Shown here: in pieces, positions 1 to 10,968 of the stretch
Numbering within the stretch: position 1 is the first letter of the stretch
Layout of the letters: the number at the start of each line of letters is the position of its first letter
Assembly: GCA_022495005.1 (NCBI GenBank)
Contig: JAGYXB010000018.1
Coordinates: 1,240,001-1,304,000, forward strand
Direction: 5' to 3'
Source: Rhyacophila brunnea
Lineage: Eukaryota; Arthropoda; Insecta; Trichoptera; Rhyacophilidae
Length of the DNA: 64,000 nucleotides
The notes under the pieces: model-generated
The model's input: only the letters and a program-made list of their open reading frames with translations
What the model was told of the DNA's origin: nothing
Database searches by the model: none
Translations under genes and position numbers: made by a program

Positions 1-414
1 ACCGTCATATCTCAACCCATTACGTCAAGAATACATATTTTTATATTTCTACCAATTCAATCATACCTATGATAATAATTAGAAACCGCGATCAAAAAAT
101 GTTGTTATACAACCGGTCGATAAGACTCTCCTTAGTTATATTTAAATGTCTTTGTATAAACTGTTTCCTTTCTCCCCAACGACATAATCGGTATTCGCAC
201 CCTCCATTAATAATAAACTCCTCGAGTAAGACTTTATAATATTTTGAACGACGCTATGCATTTTGATAAAGCGACGTTTTTGTTAAACTGAGATAATAAA
301 TTAGCTTTAAAGCTTCCTTCATTTAGACTGCGGGTCGGTAAACTTTTGACACATAAGAGACAAATAAGACTAGCATAACGATTAGGATTTTTTTTCAAGA
401 GCCATACTTATATG
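1..414. other. AT-rich intergenic DNA, no feature seen
   Basis: I see no coding pattern, repeat with other parts of the window, or RNA gene here. It ends where homology to the foldback element begins. The outer ~45 bp of that element, present in the copy near 54.7 kb, are missing on this side. Confidence 0.6.
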
Positions 415-1772
415 TATTGTATTTTCAAACCATGATCCTGGACACTCCTTAAACGTTGTAGATAATATATTTATATAATTTTGAAGCCTTATTATCCTTT
501 ATAGTTATTTTAAACATTATTTGATGACTGCATAAAGTATTTTTGTTACATAAAATAGTATTCTTTTAAACCTCTCGCTCTAATGTTTTACAATATAGTC
601 ATATTTCGGTACATAACTGTGCAGTGGTGTTAAGATTTTTTACATTTATTAATTTTTAAACGCATTTATAAAACCATTAGTATAATTTATTACGAGATAA
701 TTTTTGTAAAATATTCACGATAAAAAATTATATTGATAATCTCTGTGATCCCAAATTTGACAAGAATTAGGCATTTCATTATTCAAAAAATCGGCACGAT
801 TAACACATTTGAAGATGATTCTAAAGATACTTATTATAAGCTATGTCTTTGACCATTCAAGTGTGATAAACATCTTATGAATAATGATTGCTTTATAATA
901 ATTATTGACCTAAGAATAAGGTAGTGTTTTTTTGAAATACGCCATTTCTTTTGTCATTCCCCAGTGGTTAAGCTACAACATACGGCCGTAGCCATAAATT
1001 GACAAACTATAATTAAAGTAGGGAGTAAAATTATGTTAACGCGAGTGCTTGAACATGTACCTAACCATTTTTTTTTTATTTTTTTTTAAACGGTACATGT
1101 TCAAACACGCGCGTTAATATCATTTTACTCCCTATTTCAATTATAGTTTGTCAATTTATGGCTACGGCCGTATGTTGTAGCTTAACCACTGGGGAATGAC
1201 AAAAGAAATGGCGTATTTCAAAAAAACACTACCTTATTCTTAGGTCAATAATTATTATAAAGCAATCATTATTCATAAGATGTTTATCACACTTGAATGG
1301 TCAAAGACATAGCTTATAATAAGTATCTTTAGAATCATCTTCAAATGTGTTAATCTTGCCGATTTTTTGAATAATAAAATGCCTAATTCTTGTCAAATTT
1401 GGGATCACAGAGATTATCAATATAATTTTTTATCGTGAATATTTTACAAAAATTATCTCGTAATAAATTATACTAATGGTTTTATAAATGCGTTTAAAAA
1501 TTAATAAATGTAAAAAATCTTAACACCACTGCACAGTTATGTACCGAAATATGACTATATTCTAAAACATTAGAGCGAGAGGTTTAAAAGAATACTATTT
1601 TATGTAACAAAAATACTTTATGCAGTCATCAAATGTTTAAAATAACTATAAAGGATAATAAGGCTTCAAAATTATATAAATAGATTATCTACAACGTTTA
1701 AGGAGTGTCCAGGATCATGGTTTGAAAATACAATAAAAACTCAATTTTGACCTACGACGAGCACGTGGGCCG
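415..1772. mobile_element. Long foldback (inverted-repeat) DNA element, copy 1, TTAA-flanked on right
   Basis: Two near-identical arms of about 650 bp run in opposite directions (left about 415-1061, right about 1092-1772) around a poly-T-rich spacer. Shared landmarks in both arms include ACGGCCGTA and the poly-T-flanked GTACATGTTC at the centre. The right end reads CGTGGGCCG followed by TTAA (1773-1776). Its reverse complement matches the left end of the second copy at 54729, which is also preceded by TTAA. The left terminus of this copy is truncated, so no duplication can be checked on that side. No transposase is encoded, so it is non-autonomous. A TTAA target is typical of the piggyBac superfamily, but the termini do not prove that membership. 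Confidence 0.88.
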
Positions 1773-1776
1773 TTAA

Positions 1777-2441
1777 GTGTTATAATTTTACATGAATATT
1801 ATATGTTACCGAAATAGCATTATTTACTTCAAAATTGTAAATAAAAATATTATATTTCTTTACATTCGTAAAAGAAGTGGTTATGTCGATATGTCATTTT
1901 TTCCAGTACAAACGATTCTTTAATGCCTTTCAAAGTCATTAATTGATAATTTAAATAATAATATACACTATATAGTTTTTTTATGTTGTTTTTAATACAA
2001 GTAAAGTAGTAGTAGTATAGCCAATAACCACGTGATAAAGAATATGTTATTTACATTATGTAAGTATCATGATATGTTTTATTTTGTTAACTTTACTGTC
2101 AATTCATGGTGGAACTGCATTGTTGTTGTTATATTATTTCTGTCGCTTTGGAATTTGTTTGATAATTGTCCCTCTGAGGCGGACGAAACCGGTCCTAATT
2201 AAAAGTGGAGTAAGTACTAGAAAAATGCGTTTTATTAAATTATAACAACAATATCATAATATGTATTAAAGTTTCTAACATAAACGAAACGCGCATTCAA
2301 TATTGGCAATATTTGAAGACACTAAACGGGCTTAGTATTTATTGCGATGCTGGCTTCAAATTCTTGATCGATGGTGACTGGCTTTCGCATTTCTATCTTT
2401 TTAATCAGTTCTGTGGTATGACCTATAGATATTTAAAATGG
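1777..2441. other. AT-rich intergenic DNA, no feature seen
   Basis: The stretch contains no convincing reading frame, repeat or RNA gene. The small reading frame that begins at 2313 runs into the telomere-repeat hairpin and looks fortuitous. Confidence 0.6.
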
Positions 2442-2638
2442 GTACTGTTCGGTTATGCGGAATACAGAGGAAAACACATTTTGAAAATAGCCGATAAACT
2501 GGATTATTTGTTAGGTTAACCTAACCTAACCTGACCCAACCTAACCTAACCTAAACTAACCCAAATTAACAAATAATCCAGTATATCGGGTATTTTCAAA
2601 ATCTGTTTTCCGCTGTATTTCGTATAACCGAACAGTAC
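2442..2638. repeat. Inverted repeat (~73-bp arms) enclosing telomere-like repeats
   Basis: The left arm (2442-2514) and right arm (2566-2638) are reverse complements at about 67 of 73 positions by hand count. Both begin or end with GTACTGTTCGGTTAT-like sequence and close on GGATTATTTGTTA. The interval between them is almost entirely CCTAA-type repeat. The arrangement could be a small hairpin transposable element whose centre is telomeric sequence, or the scar of a telomere-repeat insertion. I see no clear target duplication. Confidence 0.8.
2513..2568. repeat. Interstitial (CCTAA)n insect telomere-like repeat
   Basis: About ten degenerate units of CCTAA (TTAGG on the minus strand) lie between the inverted arms. 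TTAGG is the standard telomere repeat of most arthropods. The units carry substitutions such as CTGACC and CTAAACT, so the block is old and not a chromosome end. Confidence 0.85.
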
Positions 2639-3460
2639 GAAGAACTCGTCATTTGATTAAATGTTGCACGAACTCATATTTCACGTACTGCGGCACACGA
2701 ATAAGTGTTCTACGTTGAACTGTTTACGTACAAATTTCCGGATACGTTTTTTGAAATGGATCGCCCAAACCATTTTCTGTGAAAAAAGTCATTAAGTAGG
2801 TTATTTTTAGGTAGGTATTTTAAATTGTTTATTTATGTTCTATTATTGAATAAAGTTTGAAGTCTATATTAATTATTAATATAATATACTATAATATAAT
2901 TACAATAATTATTGTTAGGTATGTCGCTTGGTTAAGTTTTTCCTTTTTTTAAATTTACAACTCGCATGCCGAGAGTTTTCATGTTCGGAAGTGGAATAAT
3001 ATAGAATCGTAATACAATTTGTGTTCGGGGGGAGATTGGATATATCGAGACATGCGTCGCGGTCTTGTAGCTATTTAGCGAGTGTCTCATTTTGTTGTAA
3101 CGGCAAAGCGAAAGTTTTGTATGGTAAAATATTGCCTTTGTCTCGCCCGTTTGCAGTCAAATAGGCTCTTTATATGTGGGGACATGTGCTATTTTCTTTG
3201 TCTTGTGAAATATTTCCAGCACTTAGTCAAGAGAAACTTGGTTTTGTTCATTACCACAAGAAGGATTTAATTTACATAATTCTGCTGAGCCACGTAGATA
3301 CGTAAAGAGATTAATTTTATAAATCCAACTTTATGTGATATCAAGAACTTACAATATAATAGATTACCATTTTTTCCGTTGTTGCATGAAGCAATCTCTA
3401 TCTACAAAAATGTAGTTACCATCTATTCTGGTATACTGGACTGATGGCCTGACACCGGTC
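2639..3460. other. Intergenic DNA, no feature seen
   Basis: There is no supported gene. A slightly GC-richer patch near 3020-3200 has a 62-codon open frame, but it shows neither protein-like composition nor splice context that I would trust. Confidence 0.55.
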
Positions 3461-4427
3461 GTCGGGTATACGGATTGCAATACCGAATGAAAAAATCAAT
3501 ACCGGTTTTTCGGCAATTCTAATTGAATACCAGTATTCATTAAAGCATATATAAGGAAACAAAAGTACTCGTTATGCTTTTTGCAGTAGACTGGACTAAG
3601 ATGCTGGTGGATTACGTATCTAAGAGAGGGAGTTTAAACAGGATGCCAGACACTGACCTTTTATGTTGAGAGGGCTGGCGCGCGCTGGAGCTGATTCAGT
3701 ATTCACGCACTCACACACTGATAAACGGACGGTTCGAAATGTCACTCTCATGGTTTAATGTGGATTTTGTGGATAAATAGCGATGATGACAAGTTCAGGA
3801 TACATGATAGATGCGACATTCGCTCAAACCGTATCAGATTTAGCGCAACGAAGGTACATTTAAACTCTATTAAATTTTATTTTATAGCAAAAAATCCACC
3901 AATATTAATTAGTATGTTGATCTTTAAAAATACGCATTGATCATATAAAATTGTAGAACTGGTGATATATAAAGATAATTTTAATATATTAATAATGTTA
4001 CATAAATCACCAAAAAGGGGAGTTCATCAAGTGCAAATAAATTCGGCTCCAAGAAAAGTTTTTATAAATTCAACGCTTTTACACTCATTAATAATAAATA
4101 GAATAATTGAAAATATTTATGACCGGATGTTTCCTATTTAATTTTATAAGTATTATTGATAGATTTTGTTTTATTATTATTTCACCTCTTTTGGATTCAG
4201 TCAATATGTTTGCGTTTTAACAGCACATAGCTTGTACACTCGATATAATAGGGGAATGGATAAGTAATGAATAAAAAACATTAAATTCATTTAAAAAAAA
4301 TGTAAACGAGTCTGCTTTCTTAATACCGAAAATTCCGGTATTTTAATTATTAAAAGCGGTATTTCGGTATTGATAAATTCTAGAATACTGGTTTTAAAAT
4401 ACCGGTATTGCAATCCCTAGTCGGGTA
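3461..4427. mobile_element. Non-autonomous hAT-like element with 8-bp target duplication
   Basis: The element proper is 3469-4419 (951 bp). It begins TACGGATTGCAATACCG, and its other end in reverse complement is TAGGGATTGCAATACCGG. The flanking octamer GTCGGGTA occurs exactly at 3461-3468 and again at 4420-4427. An 8-bp duplication with short terminal inverted repeats is the hallmark of hAT (or related P/Merlin-type) elements. Inner subterminal copies of AATACCGGT-like sequence occur on both sides (about 3505-3540 and 4324-4410). No transposase is present. The small frame at 3758-3940 is not recognisable. Confidence 0.85.
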
Positions 4428-4513
4428 TTATAAAATTAATCTGCCCGAAATTAATCTATATATTACTATCATTATTTAATAAAAACATTTAATATACATA
4501 TGTATATTATATT

Positions 4514-4710
4514 ATTTATAACACTATAACAGGCGAAGAGGCCCAATGACAGTAGTGAAACAGTAGTGTATTTAGTATTATAAGTGAAAAAATCCCAAAC
4601 ACACAGGCTTTGAGGAAAATCCCTTAAATATATTGTGATCTTACCGGAATCGAATCTGGAGCTCCGGAATGAAAAGCCAGCGCCTTACGAACTGCACCAC
4701 GAGAGCCGTA
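4514..4710 (-). mobile_element. tRNA-derived SINE, family 2, copy 1
   Basis: Read on the minus strand, a tRNA-like head starts near 4710 (GGCTCTCGTGGTGCAG) and carries a near-consensus RNA polymerase III B box, GATTCGATTCC. An unrelated body follows, shared with the copy at 25618-25832 (for example TCACTTATA, CACTA.TGTTTCA and the end AGTGTTATA). The tRNA-like part lacks a convincing cloverleaf, so this is a SINE and not a tRNA gene. Confidence 0.8.
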
Positions 4711-7444
4711 ATTATATAATACTGTCACGAGATAAAAATATAGTGTGCCACCGATGTGCGTTTGCGTTTTATCTACTTTAGAGAGTTTCATACTAATTCA
4801 TCGTCAAATAACTTGAGTTTTGCATAAAATACTACCAGGTTTTTTGAAGTTATTGTGTGGGCACAATGTGAGAATATATACCAATTCTTGTCCATCACAG
4901 TTGTAGAACTAATTATGTTAAAGTTTTGATGATTCCCTCCTGGCTAATAAGTACCACCATTTGATCCTCTCCTCTTCCACGTGCTGATTTGAGTTACCCC
5001 CTCCACCCGCCATATATTAGTGGCGAAGACTCCATACAAAGCGATTATTAAAAGCCTACCTTCTTAAGAAGAATAATTTAAAATTTCATGTTGACGTATT
5101 TATATAATCACATATTATATTCATATATAAAAATAATTTAATTTGCCAACGACATCTATCGTACCTACGCCTAAAATATTTGCCCATAATATTATTATCT
5201 ATGACTGCATGTTTGTCTAAAATAATTAATAATAAGATTATTTAAATAAAAATAATTTCTACATGAGTCAATTACTGTTTTTAAAAATAAAAATAAATTT
5301 ATCTCGTGATTTTTATTTGTCAGTTAGTTCAGTCATAGACTAACATAATTTATTCAGTCAGTTACGTCAGTTGAGATATTGATGAATGTTATTTTGATTT
5401 GTGATCTAAATTCAGCGTATTGTTGTGTTTTCTAAATGTGAATAAATTGTCTAAATGTTTAGTAAAATATATAATTTGAACTCATCGCTCAATTTTATAT
5501 TCGATTTAGTGTGTCGTTGTCATTATTGTGTACATATTCATCAGTATATCAAATTATTTTCATATTTCCCGCAAGTATATCTACCTGACAAGTGTTATTT
5601 TTTCTCTGATCTCCACAGTCTACCTCTTACAAAAGTCACCCTTTGCTACTGCCATGTATATGTAGCTGTGATTTGTGCACGGCCATATTCCATGACGCTA
5701 TAAACGTGTCAAAATGAAAATATTTTATTTCCATACGTCTTCTTTGTTCCTAAACAAAGCTGCACAAACCATGCATGCGCCTAGAGCTTAGAAAATAAAA
5801 ATTCTTGACTTGCTTTGTTGTCATTTATATTTTATGACATGAAGTGTCCTCTGTACCCGTTTACTGAAAATCTGCCGAGACACATAGTCACCGGATATAA
5901 ATTATAATGTTTTTATTTTAATTAAATGATAATTAATTGTTGTACATAAAATATGATATTTTTAATACATCAATTATCATTAAGTAATCGGTTTTCAAAC
6001 AAAACAAGTTTCAAAATCATTTATAGATACGAAAACTGCAAAACAGAAAACATATTTTCACTATTACGAATGAACTGAAATCATTGGTTCTCAATCATTG
6101 GTTGGCATGAGATACGGGCATCAGCTACTCTTAGATTATAATAAAAATTTACATGTTCTTACACTACTAATCTTTTCCATGAATAGTAAAAAAGGCATTT
6201 TTTATTTCACGTATATTAGCATTTAAATGAATGTAACTGCATGACGTGTGGATATTATGTATCCTACGATTTTTGATTATACATTATAGTTCTTAGGGTT
6301 CCGCAAAATGAGAATAACTAACAAGAATGACAAATGAAAGTTAATTACTAATGTCTTCAAGAAAGGAACAAATACTTAGTAATTCACTTTTTTATTATAA
6401 GTCGTTTTCCAAAAAACTCGTAATTACGTAACTAAACGATACTATTGAAAATTATTATTGTATTATTTTGTACCACAAAGGTTCTATTTATATTTAATTA
6501 AACTTTACACAATATGTAATTTGATATAATATTATGTACTTAAACACGCGGGCAGATTTGCTGTTCTATTTAACATGAAAGACCCTTGTCAAAATATAGA
6601 TGACATTGATGTTCGACTACGTAGACTATAGATACGAGGCTTACAAATTTCAACATATTATATTTAGTTACAAAACATATTATCTCATTATCGGTAGGTA
6701 GATAATGTCATTATATAATTAATATTATCTAGTAATAAATCTTTAGTGGAAAACTATTGTTTTTAATTCAACAAAAAAGCAGGACTTTTTTGAACGCTTT
6801 AAGATTTTTTATCGTTTACTTTCAATACTATTATATTACTTAGTGTTACTTTATTAGGTACCGGCTATATTGGGCGATATATTTTGAACATCAAAATAAG
6901 ATTCTAGGCTGTCCCATAGAAAGCACATCGCGGCACACGGGTAAATCACAGATAAGTACATGAAACCATCTTCAAACCATTATATTATCCAGCCAAAGCT
7001 CAAAATTATTCGTAATAATTATCTTTATAAGAACTTGACGTTTTTTTTTTTAAATGTTAATCATATAAAATATATAAATTAACATAATTATTATTTTTAA
7101 GTTTTTTATGAGGAATTATAATTTTCTTACATTTATCTTGGTATGACAAGATCTGCATTTACATCCCGTGGAGGTCAAAGCTGTAATTATTACGTGAAAA
7201 ATAAATTGAGGGGTTATTTTGGATATAATTAACATCAGATTTTTAAAAAATCGTCTTAATTATAAATATACTAAGTCTAATTTTTCTAAAATCAAAGGTG
7301 TATGGTATTTTCATATACATAACACACATTTTTATAAATTTTTGTACATTACGTGTATTATAAATTACAATTTTTAAAGTGGCTCATCCAGTTTTTGAAT
7401 AAATATTTTCAATATATTATAAACACTCAAATTCGTCAGCTGAC
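4711..7444. other. Long AT-rich intergenic stretch, no feature seen
   Basis: I find no recognisable coding sequence, tRNA or repeat family shared with other parts of the window. An open frame of 82 codons at 5455-5703 has no recognisable domain. This was the insertion site of the LTR retrotransposon at its right edge (ATGT at 7445-7448). Confidence 0.55.
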
Positions 7445-7448
7445 ATGT

Positions 7449-8269
7449 TGTCATGTTACATTTTACGTAACATGGCTACTTTTCAAACGCAGATATTAAA
7501 ATAATTAAATAACAAAATTTGGCACAACCTTGTTAAAAAGTGTGTGTCAACCCTTGCTTCCAAGACAAAGACGGTTAAAAATAAGCCAATCGGATTCATT
7601 CCCGCTTTTTTGAAAGCGTCTTGTTTACAAATAACTTATTTCCGCCCACAAGATCCTCACTCCGGGAATAGTTTCAGTGGAAGGCGGATGTCACCGGTTA
7701 AAGTATAGAGACAGTTTCAACGCAAGATGACGCTCCTTCTTTCGGACGGAAAGTTAGAAAAAGGCGGCAGATTCCAGCCATTATAACATAAAGCTAAGTA
7801 ATTACTACATCTTAAAAGATATTCTTATGTTCCATACCAAGTAAACGCTCCTCAAAGTTGTATTAAAAATTTGTTTCCGTATGTTTTTAAATTTCAATGG
7901 TTTGTGTAATTAAATAACACTTTTAACGATTAAGCTGTGTTCTTATTTTTTTTTACTGTTATATTTAATTTGTAAATACACATTTCAAGGCGCCCAAAAA
8001 TTATAATTTAATATTTCAACGAGTTTACAAATGACATTTTATTTGAGGTAGACAAATGATTTATAAAGCATTCTTTACACAGGGTTAAGTTGGCAGAAAG
8101 CCGAATCTTATAAGCTGTGAGATTAATTGTATTAAATATTTCAGGTTTTATCGGTTGATTTAGTTGGCACTCTATGTTTAATAATTGTGCATTACAATTG
8201 TTAAACTTCTTTTACTATCATTCAAACTATATATACATTTATACACCTTTACCCATTTTCTATTGGACA
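7449..8269 (+). repeat. 5' long terminal repeat
   Basis: It is 821 bp and aligned by eye along its whole length with 16979-17799. I see a single difference, G at 8265 versus T at 17795. Its first bases contain the short palindrome CATGTTAC...GTAACATG, a plausible integrase-recognition structure. A TATA-like AT-rich run lies near its 3' end. Confidence 0.97.
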
Positions 8270-10968
8270 ATTGACGCTACCAATGCGTGGTGCGATTTTT
8301 TTAGTTTACGATGTAATAAAATGAACTAAGAAATATTGTGTTTTTGTTGACTTAATTTTGTATAGAGAGAGTTTTTTTTCATTTCATAAAATGTCACTGT
8401 AAATTTGTTTCGACTTTTAAACTTTGAGATGTGTTACTTGGTACAATACTTTTAACTTAATTATTACCTATTATATTGTATTATATTTTATATTATATTC
8501 CATGCTATATTTCATTTATGTTGACAATTTGCTTATTATTGTATATTACCTATTGCATGAATTTTATGTGATTCGTATTCCTTTTACGTTTTTTTGACAT
8601 TCAATGCATACATACCTACTTTATAAAAACTTATTATAAAGTTTGTTTTGCTACATACTTTTCATTAAAACATGAAAAGTATGAAGTAAATTGATTTAAA
8701 TGTTAGCTGGTTGTTAAATTGATTCAAATTTATCAAATTCGATAAGAATTAGTTAATTTTCAACTATTTTAGTATTATTATTAAATATGATATAATTACT
8801 AAATTTATGGTAATGTTCATAGCTGCCATTGAAATTTTAAAGCTATTTCCGTTAATAAGGAGGTAGCCATTTTCTGAACTAAAATTACTATGATTAGTAA
8901 TATTATAATTATAAAAGCATACGCCATTTTGGTTATGAATCCATTACAGTTTGTGCCTTCTTACAAAACACTACAATTTGCATAGTCAATTTTGTTGTTT
9001 TATTCAAGAAATTTCACGGTGAGTACTATAATTAAATAAATCTATATTATATTTCATAATATTCAATAATATTATAGACTATAGTTTTTTCTGTTCATTC
9101 TTATTAATACCTAGCCATTCTTTCTCACGCGATAAAAAAACGCCGAGACATGAATCTAATAAATCTTTTGTTGACGGCTTCATTCTTATTGACGCATTTT
9201 GTCGTATGAAACACTTTGCGCGCAAAACAATAGAATCGTTGTGTTACCTAGTGTTTCAAAACTTATTTTGTTTTGTTGTTTTCAATACCGTGTCGAAATA
9301 ATGCATTGACTTCAAATCACGCATTATATGTGTATATTTCTTGTAAACAAAATTATATTATGCAAACGATATTGTTGAGTTCATTGTAGAAGCATTTATA
9401 TACCTACTTACATGAATTCCCGCTTGTTTTTAGTTTTTGTTGTTAGTTGTACCTACTCGATTTGTCTTCCAAGTTTTTTTGTTTGGAAAAAGATATAAAT
9501 GAAGAAAAACCATTAAATCTTATCTTTGTGTTTTGGGGAAATGATCAAACAGATATAATTTCATCGTAATCCGGTTAAATAAAGTCATATTTTTTTTCAA
9601 TTTCAAATCAGTCGATATATAAAAATTCATTATTAATTTTGTTAAAATATTTTCAGAAAAGAGAAATTAATTCCGCCATTTGCAAAACCTAAAATTTGTT
9701 AAAATGCCATTATTTCAATGGAAAATTACCAATTTGCAATGTTGCCAAATTTGTTCCATAGTACCTATATACCTACATAAATTATAAAACATTTTAGAAA
9801 GAGAAATCATAAATTTTGTTGTCTCCTTCTAAATTATCCTATGATAATTAAATTCGAAATTAGAATCTTGCAATTTGTACGTACTTATTCTCTGTATGCT
9901 ATGTGGTTAGTGAGCTAGTATATAATAAATAGTAAATAATAAACCCGGCCGAATCCGACAAGTACATAGAATGTCTTGTTGCTATCCCAAACACACAAAT
10001 AAGTGAGTGTTTGAGAAATAATATTTTTTATTTTTGTGGATTGATTTCTTTTCATATCATAAATGTTTGGTTATTTTTTTCAAGATATAGGAATGATTAA
10101 TAATCTTGTTTCAAGATAATGGAGTATTTATATGTTTTTTAAAGCAAAGCAAGCTTATCTAAACAAATTCAAATTATTTAAAGTTAACTTCTAATAAATT
10201 TTTTTTGTAAATTTATATTGTTTTAGTGTTTTGAAATTAATGATTTAAAACTCGTTATTTTTTACAAATCACTGAAAAACGCTATGCCAAATACTGTTTT
10301 CAGATTTTTTCAACTGTTCGTATTGTGATTGATGAGACAACGAGATCATCAACATCGATACTACAACTACTTCTTTACTTCACTTCACTTCTACATTTCT
10401 CTGCACTGATTGGATCTTCGATCTTGAAGAGAAAATCTACAGTTCTCAGCACAACTGGATGAAAAATAACTGAAAAAGCTAAGTAAATTGAAATAGAATT
10501 GATTGGAATTGTTTTTATTGAACTTTTAGTAATCCTATAATAAATTTTTTTTTTCTTTCTTCTTCTTCTCAACATTAAAAGTACTTACTCATTATTTAAA
10601 ATAAATTAATAAAATTACCAAGCAGAATAATATTTGTTTGTTTAATTATTGATAGTTTTACAATCTATCTTTTTTTATGATTCACATTTGAAATTTTTAA
10701 GTGTTGTGATTTTAATTCTATATTGAAATTCATTTAACGTCCATTGGTCATTTAAACAATTTCAACAAATTTTATTAATGTAGTATAAATAAATTGTAAT
10801 TTTCAGCTTATATACCTACTTAATAATTGACAACCAGCGAAATATTTTAATTTTTTGTGTACGAACCAATTTTATTCAATATTTTTGAATAGGTTTGTCC
10901 AAGCTGTTGTGAAACGAAGTGTTTCACAGCTATATTTTATAATATTGTACATATATTCAGTACAATAA
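8270..10968 (+). other. LTR retrotransposon 5' internal region without coding capacity
   Basis: In an autonomous Gypsy element this interval would hold gag, protease and most of reverse transcriptase. No open frame of 60 codons exists on the plus strand. The sequence is very AT-rich and contains small hairpins such as CATACTTTTCAT paired with ATGAAAAGTATG (8654-8683). TGGTGCGA at 8288 is the nearest TGG-initial candidate primer-binding site, but it is ~18 nt from the LTR and followed by poly-T, so it is weak. Confidence 0.7.

Noticed and set aside
10375..10575. 66-codon minus-strand frame rich in lysine and arginine
   Set aside because: It is the translation of a TTCTTCTTC-rich low-complexity stretch inside the retrotransposon.
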